Part shown: one piece after another, positions 1-7,755 of the stretch
Numbering within the stretch: position 1 is the stretch's first letter
Layout of the letters: the number at the start of each line of letters is the position of its first letter
Assembly: GCA_002772605.1 (NCBI GenBank)
Contig: PFDS01000040.1
Coordinates: 733-64,732, forward strand
Length of the DNA stretch: 64,000 nt
Source of the DNA: Candidatus Peregrinibacteria bacterium CG10_big_fil_rev_8_21_14_0_10_49_16
GTDB taxonomy: Bacteria; Patescibacteriota; Gracilibacteria; Peribacterales; Peribacteraceae
Direction of reading: 5' to 3'
The notes under the pieces: generated by a model
The model's input: only the letters and a program-made list of their open reading frames with translations
What the model was told of the DNA's origin: nothing
Database searches by the model: none
Translations under genes and position numbers: made by a program

Positions 1-158
1 ATACCATGCTCATCTGTTCCAATCTGAAACCGCACCTCATCTCCCTGCAACCGACACCATCGTGCATACACGTCCGCAAGCACTTTCTCCAACACATGCC
101 CCATATGTGGAGCCGCATTGGGGTAGTCAATGGCTGTAGTGATGTACCGACGCGTCAC
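1..158 (-). CDS. metG: Methionyl-tRNA synthetase, N-terminal part (partial)
   Basis: Charges tRNA-Met with methionine in the cytoplasm. Only the first 52 codons lie in the window; the gene continues beyond position 1. The reading begins GTG-ACG-CGT and soon gives YITTAIDYPN, followed by the class I HIGH-type signature HMGH and later GTDEHG, both characteristic of MetG. The GTG at 158 is chosen because an in-frame TAG lies only four codons upstream and no ATG is available. TAGACT sits exactly 6 nt before the GTG, the -10-like spacing seen before many starts in this window. The identification is firm although the piece is short. Confidence 0.9.
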   Translation of the reverse strand, partial: MTRRYITTAIDYPNAAPHMGHVLEKVLADVYARWCRLQGDEVRFQIGTDEHG

Positions 159-193
159 TACGTCAGTCTATCATGAGAACACATCATATGTGG

Positions 194-655
194 CTAAAAA
201 CTACAAACGGCAGCGGATACACCAGAAAACCACTTCGCGCCTCCTTCTGTCATAATTCTGCAGGCTCCTTCCAATAAACCATTCACTGCCAATACAAAAA
301 TAACACCGACAAGTGTAATAATGAACAATTTTCGTGACTTACTGAGCTTCTCCTCATTCCCCTGTGCGGTAATCATCTGGATGCCGGCAAAAATAAGCAC
401 ACAAACAGCAATACCCGTCGCAATAGTGACAATAAGACTTCGAATATTCTTCGCGACTTTATCTAGCAAACCCTCTCCTTCATCACAGTAATCACCTGCT
501 GGGCCAAAACAGGATCCTTCCCGTAGTTCAGTAAAACCCTGAACACTGCCAAGTCCATCACGCAATGCATCTCTGGTAGCGGCATGAGCTGTATATGCGA
601 CAGAAAAAGAGAAAGCACACACGAAGCCAATAAAGAAAATGTATGAAGATTTCAT
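194..655 (-). CDS. VirB2/TrbC-like pilin subunit
   Basis: A 153-residue protein with an N-terminal signal peptide (about residues 1-26, ending AHA), a short Cys-containing periplasmic stretch, and two hydrophobic helices (about 70-93 and 107-127) separated by a charged turn (GNEEKLSKSRK). This is the architecture of TrbC/VirB2 pilin-like proteins found with CPR type IV secretion-like systems. The ATG at 655 is chosen because it starts the signal peptide and overlaps the TGA of the upstream pilin gene (ATGA), which implies translational coupling. Family assignment rests on architecture rather than on a strict sequence motif. It probably works with the PrgI, TraC-like and VirD4-like genes elsewhere in the window. 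Confidence 0.7.
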   Translation of the reverse strand: MKSSYIFFIGFVCAFSFSVAYTAHAATRDALRDGLGSVQGFTELREGSCFGPAGDYCDEGEGLLDKVAKNIRSLIVTIATGIAVCVLIFAGIQMITAQGNEEKLSKSRKLFIITLVGVIFVLAVNGLLEGACRIMTEGGAKWFSGVSAAVCSF

Positions 656-1281
656 CCGAATACACCTGGTAGAGAAATAACAACTTTTACAAGAACACGC
701 GCCAAATTGAGAACAATGGCCCCGCCAATTACCCACGCAACCTGGTGACGTGCTTTATTGAACTCATCCGGTCGACCACGTGCCATGAGCATGCGAATAC
801 CACTGATAAATATAAACACAATGAATAGAACATTGAAAACCGTGACAAAAAGTTCCGCGATCTCTCCTAGAAAAACTTTATCTATATCTCTACTGGCGCT
901 CAAGGCAGTAGTTAACTGCGTCGTACCCGCGACTCCCGCCACGAACGCCTGTGAAATGAGAGCTAAAAAGAGTCCCAGCAAAGCATAGACAATGGAAAAC
1001 CGCGCCTGTGTCAGCTTTCCTTCGTCACCCATGCTCATGACCATGAGATATCCTGACCAGATGATGAGAATCACAGACAAACCGGTTGCAATACGCAGTA
1101 ACGTTGTACCAATTCCCTTTAATACACCCCGATGAGAATCCTCCACACTTGCACATGTTACCCCAGGAACTCCTTTACAGTAGACTGAGAAATCTGCAGC
1201 AGCAAGAGCCTGCCGGGAAAGAGCAACGTCCACTACAAGCAGGAGACCGAGAAGCCCTAGGAGGACAGTGAGTTTTTTCAT
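652..1281 (-). CDS. VirB2/TrbC-like pilin family protein, four-helix form
   Basis: A 209-residue protein with a signal peptide (MKKLTVLL..., about 1-27), a Cys pair in the mature N-terminus, and four hydrophobic helices that read as two pilin-like hairpins in tandem. Each hairpin has a charged turn (GDEGKLTQAR and GRPDEFNKAR) resembling the turn in the downstream pilin. An internal duplication of a TrbC/VirB2 unit is the simplest reading. The ATG at 1281 is selected over longer in-frame extensions because it begins a clean lysine-rich signal peptide. The gene ends in a 4-nt overlap with the second pilin, so the two form an operon. The function is inferred. Confidence 0.65.
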   Translation of the reverse strand: MKKLTVLLGLLGLLLVVDVALSRQALAAADFSVYCKGVPGVTCASVEDSHRGVLKGIGTTLLRIATGLSVILIIWSGYLMVMSMGDEGKLTQARFSIVYALLGLFLALISQAFVAGVAGTTQLTTALSASRDIDKVFLGEIAELFVTVFNVLFIVFIFISGIRMLMARGRPDEFNKARHQVAWVIGGAIVLNLARVLVKVVISLPGVFG

Positions 1282-1379
1282 GAATATCACATAATTATAG
1301 CAAATTTTCATGATTTTCTCAATAGAAGGAGAGTATTGCCAGAGAGGCTCTTCCCATCGTAGGATGCACGAAGCCACAC

Positions 1380-1456
1380 GCGGATGTAGCTCAGTTGGCT
1401 AGAGCGTCGCCTTGCCAAGGCGAAGGTCGCGGGTTCGAATCCCGTCATCCGCTCCA
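1380..1456 (+). tRNA. tRNA-Gly(GCC)
   Basis: A full cloverleaf is visible. The acceptor GCGGATG pairs with CATCCGC, the D-arm is GCTC-AGTTGGCTA-GAGC, and the anticodon stem TCGCC/GGCGA carries the loop TTGCCAA with anticodon GCC. The T-arm is GCGGG-TTCGAAT-CCCGT. The discriminator is T and CCA (1454-1456) is genomically encoded. It reads GGC and GGT glycine codons. Confidence 0.97.
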
Positions 1457-1472
1457 CTTCAATGCAGAACTC

Positions 1473-3071
1473 ATGCAATATCCGGAAACACAGCGTCTTG
1501 TACATATCCCAAGCATGCAGCCGGGTGAGCTCAAACGATGGAAATACAGTCGCATCACTGTTCCTATACACGCTACACAAGGATGGTATCCACAAACGAC
1601 CGAAGATATTCAAGCAATTCTCCAAGTTGCTCATTTCTCAAACGGAAAAGGAGACCCTGTTTCCGTAACGACTACGGCAGCAGGACTGGCCTTTGGTGCA
1701 CAAGCTCTCCCACCCGATGACCCACGAACCGCACATCGATGGGTCATGAGCACAAAAGATCTGCCCAAACAGGTGGTAGTCCATCCACAGACAGAGGAGG
1801 AATACCAAAAACACATCGTGCGTATCACGGCAAGTGCAGGACTTTCATTTCGGGAACTCCACCAGTGCATGGATACAGAAAAACATATGCATATGCCCTT
1901 CAATGTCCCTACGGCCGACCGTATCACGCTCGGCGGCGCACTTGCTGCCAATACCCTATCCCGATCAAGCAGCTTGCATGGATTCTTTCTTGACCATGTT
2001 CACGCATTCACTCTCGTTACACCACAAGGAATATTTCGTTGTAGCCCGCATGCAGCGGACCCTCTCGCACGCGATCTCTTCTATGCGTTTCCCGGATCGC
2101 AGGGCATGTTCGGATGCGTCACTGATCTCGAGCTTGATGTACAACAGTTTCCCGCAAACCGGATCATTCACACAAACGTTCTGGATGCTACAGGAAACCT
2201 GGAAAAATTCGCCAATCAGATTACTGCGCACACACGATACAATGCTGCTCAGGTGCTCAATGGAAAAGATCCGTATTGGAATAAAGGTGTCTACGCCGCG
2301 TTCGGTGGAAACCCTGCAACTAGAGGCCGTGGATATATTTACGGATCACGCGAAGATGGGACAAAAAAACACTATGGCGGATTTCCTCTCTATGCGGATA
2401 ACCTGCGAAATGATGTTCGTGCCCAGATCTTAGGACATGCCTGTCCACGCATTCCCCAAGAAGCAATGCGGTGGATCTTTACAAAAGACAAATCATTCCA
2501 CGACCCACTGTATTCATTCACGTACTTTCAACGCAGCCATCCTGAAGCACGTGACAATCCCGGCCTCCTGGGGAAACTCTTCAACCACACGCTTCCTGTA
2601 ACCCAACAGACCTGGATCATGCAACCGGAACATCTCTGCTCATTCATGGAATACATGAAACAACTACTACGAACAAAACGTTTCAAGCCCGTTACTACAC
2701 TCATTGAATTACAAGATATTCTCCTTCTTCCCCAAAGCTCTGCATGGATGAGCCCCTGTCACGGGGCAAGAGAATCTGTTGCCTATACCATCAGTGTTGC
2801 TTCAGACACAGCGGGGCCCCAATCTCACCTGATACAGGAATTCCTCTCGAGAGTAAGCACATATGCTTTTGAACACTGGCATGCGAAAGTGCACCTCCTA
2901 AAAGAGACCTACTGTCCTGATGAACTTCTTCGCGAGATGTACGCACCACAACTGAAAAGGGCAAACGAAGTACGGGAAAAAGTGGATCCGCACCACAGTA
3001 TCCGATCCAGCCTTTCCGATCGCTTACTGGGAAATGGTGGGTCGGCTGGGAATCGAACCCAGGACCAATAG
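1473..3071 (+). CDS. FAD-binding oxidase/dehydrogenase (FAD_binding_4 family)
   Basis: A 532-residue flavoprotein-like enzyme. The N-terminal half shows the PP-loop FAD-binding pattern: a TTTAAGLAFG region, then SAGLSFRELHQCM, then the signature ITLGGALAANTLSRSS (about residues 156-171), followed by DHVHAFTLVTP and GSQGMFGCVT. This places it among FAD-linked oxidases related to alditol/aldonolactone oxidases and DHCR24-like reductases; the substrate cannot be deduced. The ATG at 1473 lies just after tRNA-Gly, so cotranscription with the tRNA is possible. The stop at 3071 lies inside the antisense tRNA-Lys gene, so the last dozen codons are tRNA complement and the tail is probably not functional sequence. 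Confidence 0.75.
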   Translation: MQYPETQRLVHIPSMQPGELKRWKYSRITVPIHATQGWYPQTTEDIQAILQVAHFSNGKGDPVSVTTTAAGLAFGAQALPPDDPRTAHRWVMSTKDLPKQVVVHPQTEEEYQKHIVRITASAGLSFRELHQCMDTEKHMHMPFNVPTADRITLGGALAANTLSRSSSLHGFFLDHVHAFTLVTPQGIFRCSPHAADPLARDLFYAFPGSQGMFGCVTDLELDVQQFPANRIIHTNVLDATGNLEKFANQITAHTRYNAAQVLNGKDPYWNKGVYAAFGGNPATRGRGYIYGSREDGTKKHYGGFPLYADNLRNDVRAQILGHACPRIPQEAMRWIFTKDKSFHDPLYSFTYFQRSHPEARDNPGLLGKLFNHTLPVTQQTWIMQPEHLCSFMEYMKQLLRTKRFKPVTTLIELQDILLLPQSSAWMSPCHGARESVAYTISVASDTAGPQSHLIQEFLSRVSTYAFEHWHAKVHLLKETYCPDELLREMYAPQLKRANEVREKVDPHHSIRSSLSDRLLGNGGSAGNRTQDQ

Positions 3072-3110
3072 GTTAAAAGCCTACTGCTCTACCAACTGAG
3101 CTACCGACCC
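3035..3110 (-). tRNA. tRNA-Lys(TTT)
   Basis: On the minus strand the sequence folds as a tRNA. The acceptor GGGTCGG pairs with CCGACCC, the D-arm is GCTC-AGTTGGTA-GAGC, and the anticodon loop CTTTTAA gives anticodon TTT. The T-arm is CTGGG-TTCGATT-CCCAG, the discriminator is A, and CCA (3037-3035) is encoded. The gene overlaps the 3' end of the opposite-strand FAD oxidase by 37 nt. Confidence 0.97.
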
Positions 3111-3141
3111 AAAAATACACAGGAAGAATATACCATGATAC

Positions 3142-3366
3142 TCACTGCACAATCCCCTCTTTCATCAAGTAAAAGAATTGTCCCCGATGCAGTTCTATCG
3201 TACTGATTTCTAATGAATCATCCTCAGGAAGATCATCGAGGATTTCCTGGAGTGCTCTGCGCAAGTGACCCACTGTTGGCAAATCATGAAATGTGTACTC
3301 CGAACCCATAAACGTCTCAATACAATGATCTCTCCGCTCAAGCAGTCGTGTGCGATCGACATCCAT
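3142..3366 (-). CDS. Small hypothetical protein
   Basis: A 74-residue acidic protein with no recognised family. It has no signal peptide or transmembrane segment. It contains a run of acidic residues (ILDDLPEDDSLE) and ends in a mixed hydrophobic segment (GQFFYLMKEGIVQ). The start ATG at 3366 is supported by TAGAAT exactly 6 nt upstream, the -10-like spacing seen at many starts in this window. It stands alone between tRNA-Lys and the divergent tatD. I consider it a probable real gene of unknown function. Confidence 0.55.
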   Translation of the reverse strand: MDVDRTRLLERRDHCIETFMGSEYTFHDLPTVGHLRRALQEILDDLPEDDSLEISTIELHRGQFFYLMKEGIVQ

Positions 3367-3409
3367 ACTCCCATTCTATCCCAAGGAAAATACCCTGTAT
3401 ATTTGAACT

Positions 3410-4234
3410 ATGATTGACAGCCATTGCCACCTGGCAGACCAGAAATTTAGAGAAGATAGAGACGAAGTTATTGCCCGAGCAAAGCAAGCAGGAGTCTTAC
3501 AAGTGATAACAATTGCAGACACATTGGAAGAAGGAAAAACATGTATAGAGATTGCACAGCAGCAGGAAAACGTTTCTGCAACTGTTGGAGTACATCCTCA
3601 CAGAAGCAACCAGTGGTCAAAAGAAAGTAAAGAACTCTTGCAAGAACTTGCACAATCTTCTTCAAAAGTTGTCGCTATTGGAGAAATCGGCCTGGATTAC
3701 CACTACATGAATTTTCCAAAAGATATGCAGCAAGATGTATTTCGTGTACAGCTACACATCGCAAAGAAGCTAAACCTGCCTGCTATTGTCCACTCCAGAG
3801 AAGCTATCAAAGATACATGGGCAATTATCCGGGAAGTCCAGCCACAAAAACTCGTCCTGCACTGCTGCACAGAGAAATGGGAAGACGTAAAACGCTTTGT
3901 TGAGGCAGGATACTTGCTTTCCTTTACCGGCATCGCCACCTACCCGAAATCCGAGGATATTCGCCGCACCATCAAAGAATGTCCGATAGAGAAGCTCATG
4001 ATCGAAACTGACGCACCCTACCTCGCCCCCACCCCTCACAGAGGGAAACGTAATGAGCCGGCATACGTCGTAGAAGTCGCAAAATGCATCGCAGGTGTAA
4101 AAGGCATCTCTCTTGAAGAGATTGACGAGCTCACCACAAAAAATACTATTAATTTCTTTGGCATAGAAAAATCACCATGTCACCCTGAACCTGACCCAAA
4201 GGGCAAACATAGTGACTGTTCCAATGACTATTAG
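3410..4234 (+). CDS. tatD: TatD-family metal-dependent hydrolase
   Basis: A 274-residue amidohydrolase-fold DNase/hydrolase. Metal-binding signatures are present: the N-terminal DSHCHL with the HxH pair, GEIGLDYH with the bridging Glu, VHSRE, LHCC, and the C-terminal IETDAPYLAP with the catalytic Asp. Known family members act as 3'-5' exonucleases or D-aminoacyl hydrolases. The start ATG at 3410 has TATATT 6 nt upstream. The last ~20 residues (from KSPCHPEPD) look like translated repeat-type DNA rather than TatD fold, so the 3' end of the gene has probably been extended by a repeat insertion. The neighbouring minus-strand gene overlaps by 4 nt. Confidence 0.92.
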   Translation: MIDSHCHLADQKFREDRDEVIARAKQAGVLQVITIADTLEEGKTCIEIAQQQENVSATVGVHPHRSNQWSKESKELLQELAQSSSKVVAIGEIGLDYHYMNFPKDMQQDVFRVQLHIAKKLNLPAIVHSREAIKDTWAIIREVQPQKLVLHCCTEKWEDVKRFVEAGYLLSFTGIATYPKSEDIRRTIKECPIEKLMIETDAPYLAPTPHRGKRNEPAYVVEVAKCIAGVKGISLEEIDELTTKNTINFFGIEKSPCHPEPDPKGKHSDCSNDY

Positions 4235-4431
4235 GACTCTCTGATTCCTGATTGACCAGGAAGAATTCGATGCACATCCTGAGCACCGTTTCCACGAAGT
4301 GCAGCAATAGCACGTCGTTGCGGCTCAGAGTACTCCGTCGCCCCTGCTTCAGGAGGGCTTGCAGAAGACATGGGTTCTGAAAACTCTTCCATGTATCGAG
4401 GAATGTGCTCCTCTCGTTCGACCGTAGACAT
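4231..4431 (-). CDS. Small hypothetical protein
   Basis: A possible 66-residue hydrophilic protein rich in Glu, Arg and Pro, with no transmembrane segment or recognised motif. It converges on tatD with a 4-nt overlap. I see neither a Shine-Dalgarno sequence nor a -10-like element at the usual distance from the ATG at 4431, so expression is unsupported. It could be a spurious open frame in a 330-bp interval that otherwise contains no clear gene. Confidence 0.3.
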   Translation of the reverse strand: MSTVEREEHIPRYMEEFSEPMSSASPPEAGATEYSEPQRRAIAALRGNGAQDVHRILPGQSGIRES

Positions 4432-4570
4432 AGGCAGGAAAGGTGAATGAAATAAGTATCCTTTAGTATCCGCACAAAACCACTGAAAGCGACCGTGAAA
4501 GGAGACGAAAAAGTCTATAGCCTTTTTTTTATTTTACCCAAGCCAAAAAGACTGGCACCAGGAGGAGGGA

Positions 4571-5050
4571 GTGGATGACGAGGGGAACCAGAAAATGTAC
4601 AATGGAACTATGTCGCATCCCTATTTCTCGGCAACCGAACACTCTTGCGATGCTGTCGTCCTTGGCTGTATGGATTTCCGCTTCTGGCAAGCAATTGTCA
4701 ATTACATCCAACAGCAACTGGGCTACTCCACCTTCGATCTTATTACCGAAGCGGGCGGAACAAAAGCACTGGCAGAGCATACCGGAGAAATTTACGATGA
4801 TCTCCTCCGAGAACTGACTATCGCATCTACTCTCCATCACATCAAAACTATTATTTTGGTGAATCACGAAGACTGTGGCGGGTATGGAGGAAAATCCGCA
4901 TTCGCAAGTAATGCTCTGGAGAGGGAACAGCACCGTATGCATCTCGCACAAACAAAGCAGATACTGCGGAAAAGGTATCCTACAGCAAACGTCATCGCCC
5001 TCTTCGCATTCTTTACACAAAACGGCATTGATTTTGAGACAGTAGAATAA
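4571..5050 (+). CDS. Beta-carbonic-anhydrase-like protein
   Basis: A 159-residue protein with the zinc-site pattern of beta-carbonic anhydrases. Cys33-Met-Asp35-Phe-Arg37 corresponds to the family CxDSR motif, and His99-Glu-Asp-Cys102-Gly-Gly to HxxCGG. It is shorter than typical family members (about 200 residues or more), and Ser of CxDSR is Phe here, so activity is uncertain. The GTG at 4571 is chosen because GGAGGAGG lies just upstream; an in-frame ATG exists at 4595. Use of a strong Shine-Dalgarno sequence sets it apart from most genes here, which look leaderless. Function is inferred from the metal ligands only. Confidence 0.65.
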   Translation: MDDEGNQKMYNGTMSHPYFSATEHSCDAVVLGCMDFRFWQAIVNYIQQQLGYSTFDLITEAGGTKALAEHTGEIYDDLLRELTIASTLHHIKTIILVNHEDCGGYGGKSAFASNALEREQHRMHLAQTKQILRKRYPTANVIALFAFFTQNGIDFETVE

Positions 5051-5144
5051 TAGAAAGACACGAAGAAACTCTCCCCCTGACAAGCGCTATTTCTCTTAAA
5101 ATCTGTAGAGTAAGAAGTTGATTATTTCTTCCCAATTTTTCTTT

Positions 5145-5369
5145 ATGATGTGTGGCAAAGGTAGCTGTGGCAAAGTTGCCGGCATTCTCGTCCTTGTCGG
5201 AGCACTGAACTGGGGTCTGGTTGGCCTCGGAGGGTTCATGGGCCAAAATTGGAACGTGGTCAATATGGTCCTTGGTGCTTGGCCTCAGGTAGAGTGGATC
5301 GTCTACGTCCTTGTAGGACTCAGTGCAGTCTATATGCTGGTCAACTGCTCAAAATGCTGTAAAATCTAA
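5145..5369 (+). CDS. DUF378-type small membrane protein
   Basis: A 74-residue protein with two transmembrane helices (about residues 9-28 and 47-66). The hallmark segment GALNWGLVGL and the later VEWIVYVLVGLSAVY match the DUF378 family of small inner-membrane proteins, whose function is unknown. Cysteines cluster at both ends (CGKGSCGK at the start, NCSKCC at the end), which could bind metal or form disulfides. The ATG at 5145 is used; ATG 5148 is equally possible. A terminator-like hairpin follows before the glycosyltransferase gene. Confidence 0.75.
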   Translation: MMCGKGSCGKVAGILVLVGALNWGLVGLGGFMGQNWNVVNMVLGAWPQVEWIVYVLVGLSAVYMLVNCSKCCKI

Positions 5370-5394
5370 GAAGAAAACGTACATCTCTACTTTC

Positions 5395-5428
5395 TAGAGG
5401 CGTTGCTTTGCAGCGCCTCTATACTTTT
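5395..5428 (+). terminator. Hairpin terminator after the DUF378 gene
   Basis: The arms TAGAGGCG and CGCCTCTA flank a short inner stem TGC/GCA with a TTT loop, and the hairpin runs into TACTTTTCC. It lies 25 nt after the DUF378 stop and immediately before the next start codon. The TATACT in its 3' flank doubles as the -10-like element 6 nt before the glycosyltransferase ATG. Confidence 0.6.
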
Positions 5429-5431
5429 CCT

Positions 5432-6550
5432 ATGCGGATTGCTCTCGTTCACGAACTACTCACAATGAAAGGTGGCGCAGAACGCGTACTGCGTACATTA
5501 GGTGATATATTCCCTGACGCGCCGATTTACACACTGCTCTATAACAGAGACACCTTTGACCACTGGTTTCCTAAAGACCGCATTCACACGCCACGATACC
5601 CCGCTCCCTACAACCTGCTCCCCGCTCCCTATCGTTATAATCACCACTTCTATCTTTCCCAGTTTCCTTATGCTGTTGAACAATGGGACTTTTCTGCATT
5701 CGACCTCGTCATCAGCTCTTCTTCTGCTTTCGTTCACGGAATCATTACTAACAGTCAACCAAAACATCTCTGTTATGTACATTCTCCCGCCCGCTATCTC
5801 TGGGATCGTACACACGACGTTCTGGAACAAAGAAAAAAAGGGGTATTCGGAACTGCAAAATACGCCTATGCTTCACGGCTCTTCCACAAACTTCGCCTCT
5901 GGGATGCAGAATCCGCGGATCGCCCTGACAAACTCCTTGCTGCCTCCAGAGAAGTGCAAACGCGCATAAAGAAGTATTGGAGAAGAGAAAGCGATGTTGT
6001 GCATCCACCTATGGACGATTTCTGGCTCCAACAAAACCCTACGACTCATAATCTGATACCTAGAACCTACTACCTCATTGTCTCGACTCTCGTACCCTAC
6101 AAACGTATCGAAATTGCCATCGAAGCATGCAATCAACGAGAGCTACCACTGAAAATCGCAGGTACGGGCCCACATCGAAAACACTTGCAACACCTGGCAG
6201 GTCCAACGATAGAACTGCTCGGACAAAAAACAGACGAAGAGCTCCGTGAACTCTACATGCATGCCATCGCAACACTCTTTCCTGGCGAAGAAGACTTTGG
6301 ATTAGTGCCTCTCGAATCGATGGCCTGTGGTACACCAGTCATTGCATACAAAGGCGGCGGAGTGTTGGAAACAGTTGTGGAAGGACAAACAGGAACATTC
6401 TTTGAAGAGTCCACAGCAGAATCTCTCGCAAAAACACTACAAGAATTCTCCCCTCTAACAGTCGATCCGGAGACGTGTCGCGCACGCGCACTGGAGTTTT
6501 CGAGAGAACAATTTGAACAGAATATTCGGAGTGCTATTGCTTCCCTGTAA
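5432..6550 (+). CDS. Glycosyltransferase family 4 protein
   Basis: A 372-residue GT-B fold glycosyltransferase, likely cytoplasmic or membrane-peripheral, acting in envelope polysaccharide or glycolipid synthesis. The N-terminus MRIALVHELLTMKGGAERV has the acceptor-domain Gly-rich loop. The C-terminal half has the donor-binding region EEDFGLVPLESMACGTPVIAY with the EX7E pattern typical of GT4. The ATG at 5432 begins the first beta strand and has TATACT 6 nt upstream; longer starts run into the preceding hairpin. The sugar substrate cannot be predicted. No other capsule genes sit beside it. Confidence 0.9.
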   Translation: MRIALVHELLTMKGGAERVLRTLGDIFPDAPIYTLLYNRDTFDHWFPKDRIHTPRYPAPYNLLPAPYRYNHHFYLSQFPYAVEQWDFSAFDLVISSSSAFVHGIITNSQPKHLCYVHSPARYLWDRTHDVLEQRKKGVFGTAKYAYASRLFHKLRLWDAESADRPDKLLAASREVQTRIKKYWRRESDVVHPPMDDFWLQQNPTTHNLIPRTYYLIVSTLVPYKRIEIAIEACNQRELPLKIAGTGPHRKHLQHLAGPTIELLGQKTDEELRELYMHAIATLFPGEEDFGLVPLESMACGTPVIAYKGGGVLETVVEGQTGTFFEESTAESLAKTLQEFSPLTVDPETCRARALEFSREQFEQNIRSAIASL

Positions 6551-6574
6551 TGCCCATCCTATTCTTGCCCTCCT

Positions 6575-7738
6575 ATGCCACTCACATACGAACTCGATAC
6601 TCATACAGAACCCACACATGAACGTGGTTTTCTTCCTCAGGAAAATCATCTGGAAGCAGTGGAACTGCCGCCAACATATGAAGAGGTTCAAGAAGTTGCA
6701 CATCAGCTTCCTATTCTTCTCACAGAAAGACATCTGCGCACACGCGTGTCATCTATGAAAGAACTCTCTATTGAACCATCCTTAGATGGAAAACAATTAC
6801 GCAAACTGAAACAAATCTATGCATATCTTGCAAGTGCCTGGGTACAGGCAAAAGGAGAAAAAAACATCTCGTACATACCAAGACAAATTGCTGTACCACT
6901 CGCACAACTTGCGAACATCCTCGGTGTGCAACCCATTGTGACATACGAAGACTACTGTCTCAACAATTGGAAGAAAAAAGATACGGAAGGACCATTCATC
7001 TTCGATAATATGGAACTCATTCAACACTTCGAAGATCAAGAAGGTGACGAGGATGGTTTTATCTTAATTCATACCGACATTGAAGGCCGTGGAGGATCAC
7101 GAGTAATTGAAGGACTGGAACATGCAAAACTTGCAGTGGAATTTGACCAGCCACATATGGTCGCCGATGGACTGGAAACATCTGCCGATGGACTGGCACG
7201 CATGAACCGCACCATGGCACGCATGCCGGAAACTTGTCGAAAAGAACGCTACGCAGAATTTGTCCGTCCGTACATCTTCGGATTCAACGAGATTCGGTAC
7301 GAAGGAGTAAGTGAGAAACCTTTGTCATTCCATGGGGAAACTGGCGCTCAAAGTTCTATTGTCCCTTGCATAGACGAAGCACTGGGCATTCAACACAAAG
7401 AAACTGGACTGACAAAACTCCTCGAAAACATGCGGCTCTATATGCCACCACGACACCGTGCAGTGGTCGCAGAAATGGCTGAAGGTCAAGCAATCAGAGC
7501 GTACGCCCAACATGGACCCGTATATTTGCGAACCGCATATAATGACTGCATTCACGAACTCCTGAACTTCAATGGAACACACTTGCGTTACGCATTCGAA
7601 TTTATCGAAGCGTACGAAGATTACTTGATTAAAAAAGGTGTGTTGCATCCTCATCAAAAAGGCAAAGGAACAGGTGGATCTCAATACAAACACTGGCTTC
7701 TACAATTAAAAGAAGAACGTAGAGAACACCTTCTGTAA
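6575..7738 (+). CDS. Indoleamine 2,3-dioxygenase-like heme protein
   Basis: The 387-residue protein matches the indoleamine 2,3-dioxygenase (IDO) family along its length. It shows an N-terminal LPPTYEEV, then RQIAVPLAQLANILGV and IVTYEDYCLNNW, then GAQSSIVPCIDEALGI, LYMPPRHR (about 289-294), and GKGTGGSQ near the C-terminus. His336 in NGTHLRYAFEF aligns with the proximal heme ligand of human IDO1, and Arg231 falls where the substrate-site Arg is expected. IDO enzymes use heme and O2 to open the indole ring of L-tryptophan to N-formylkynurenine. No kynurenine-pathway neighbour is present, so the substrate is open. Such an enzyme is unexpected in a streamlined CPR-like genome. Confidence 0.85.
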   Translation: MPLTYELDTHTEPTHERGFLPQENHLEAVELPPTYEEVQEVAHQLPILLTERHLRTRVSSMKELSIEPSLDGKQLRKLKQIYAYLASAWVQAKGEKNISYIPRQIAVPLAQLANILGVQPIVTYEDYCLNNWKKKDTEGPFIFDNMELIQHFEDQEGDEDGFILIHTDIEGRGGSRVIEGLEHAKLAVEFDQPHMVADGLETSADGLARMNRTMARMPETCRKERYAEFVRPYIFGFNEIRYEGVSEKPLSFHGETGAQSSIVPCIDEALGIQHKETGLTKLLENMRLYMPPRHRAVVAEMAEGQAIRAYAQHGPVYLRTAYNDCIHELLNFNGTHLRYAFEFIEAYEDYLIKKGVLHPHQKGKGTGGSQYKHWLLQLKEERREHLL

Positions 7739-7755
7739 ATCTGTACAAAAGCATA

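Noticed and set aside
1308..1634. Frame on the minus strand containing ERMTGFEPATFALARRRSS
   Set aside because: This is the typical translated antisense of a tRNA gene (tRNA-Gly at 1380).
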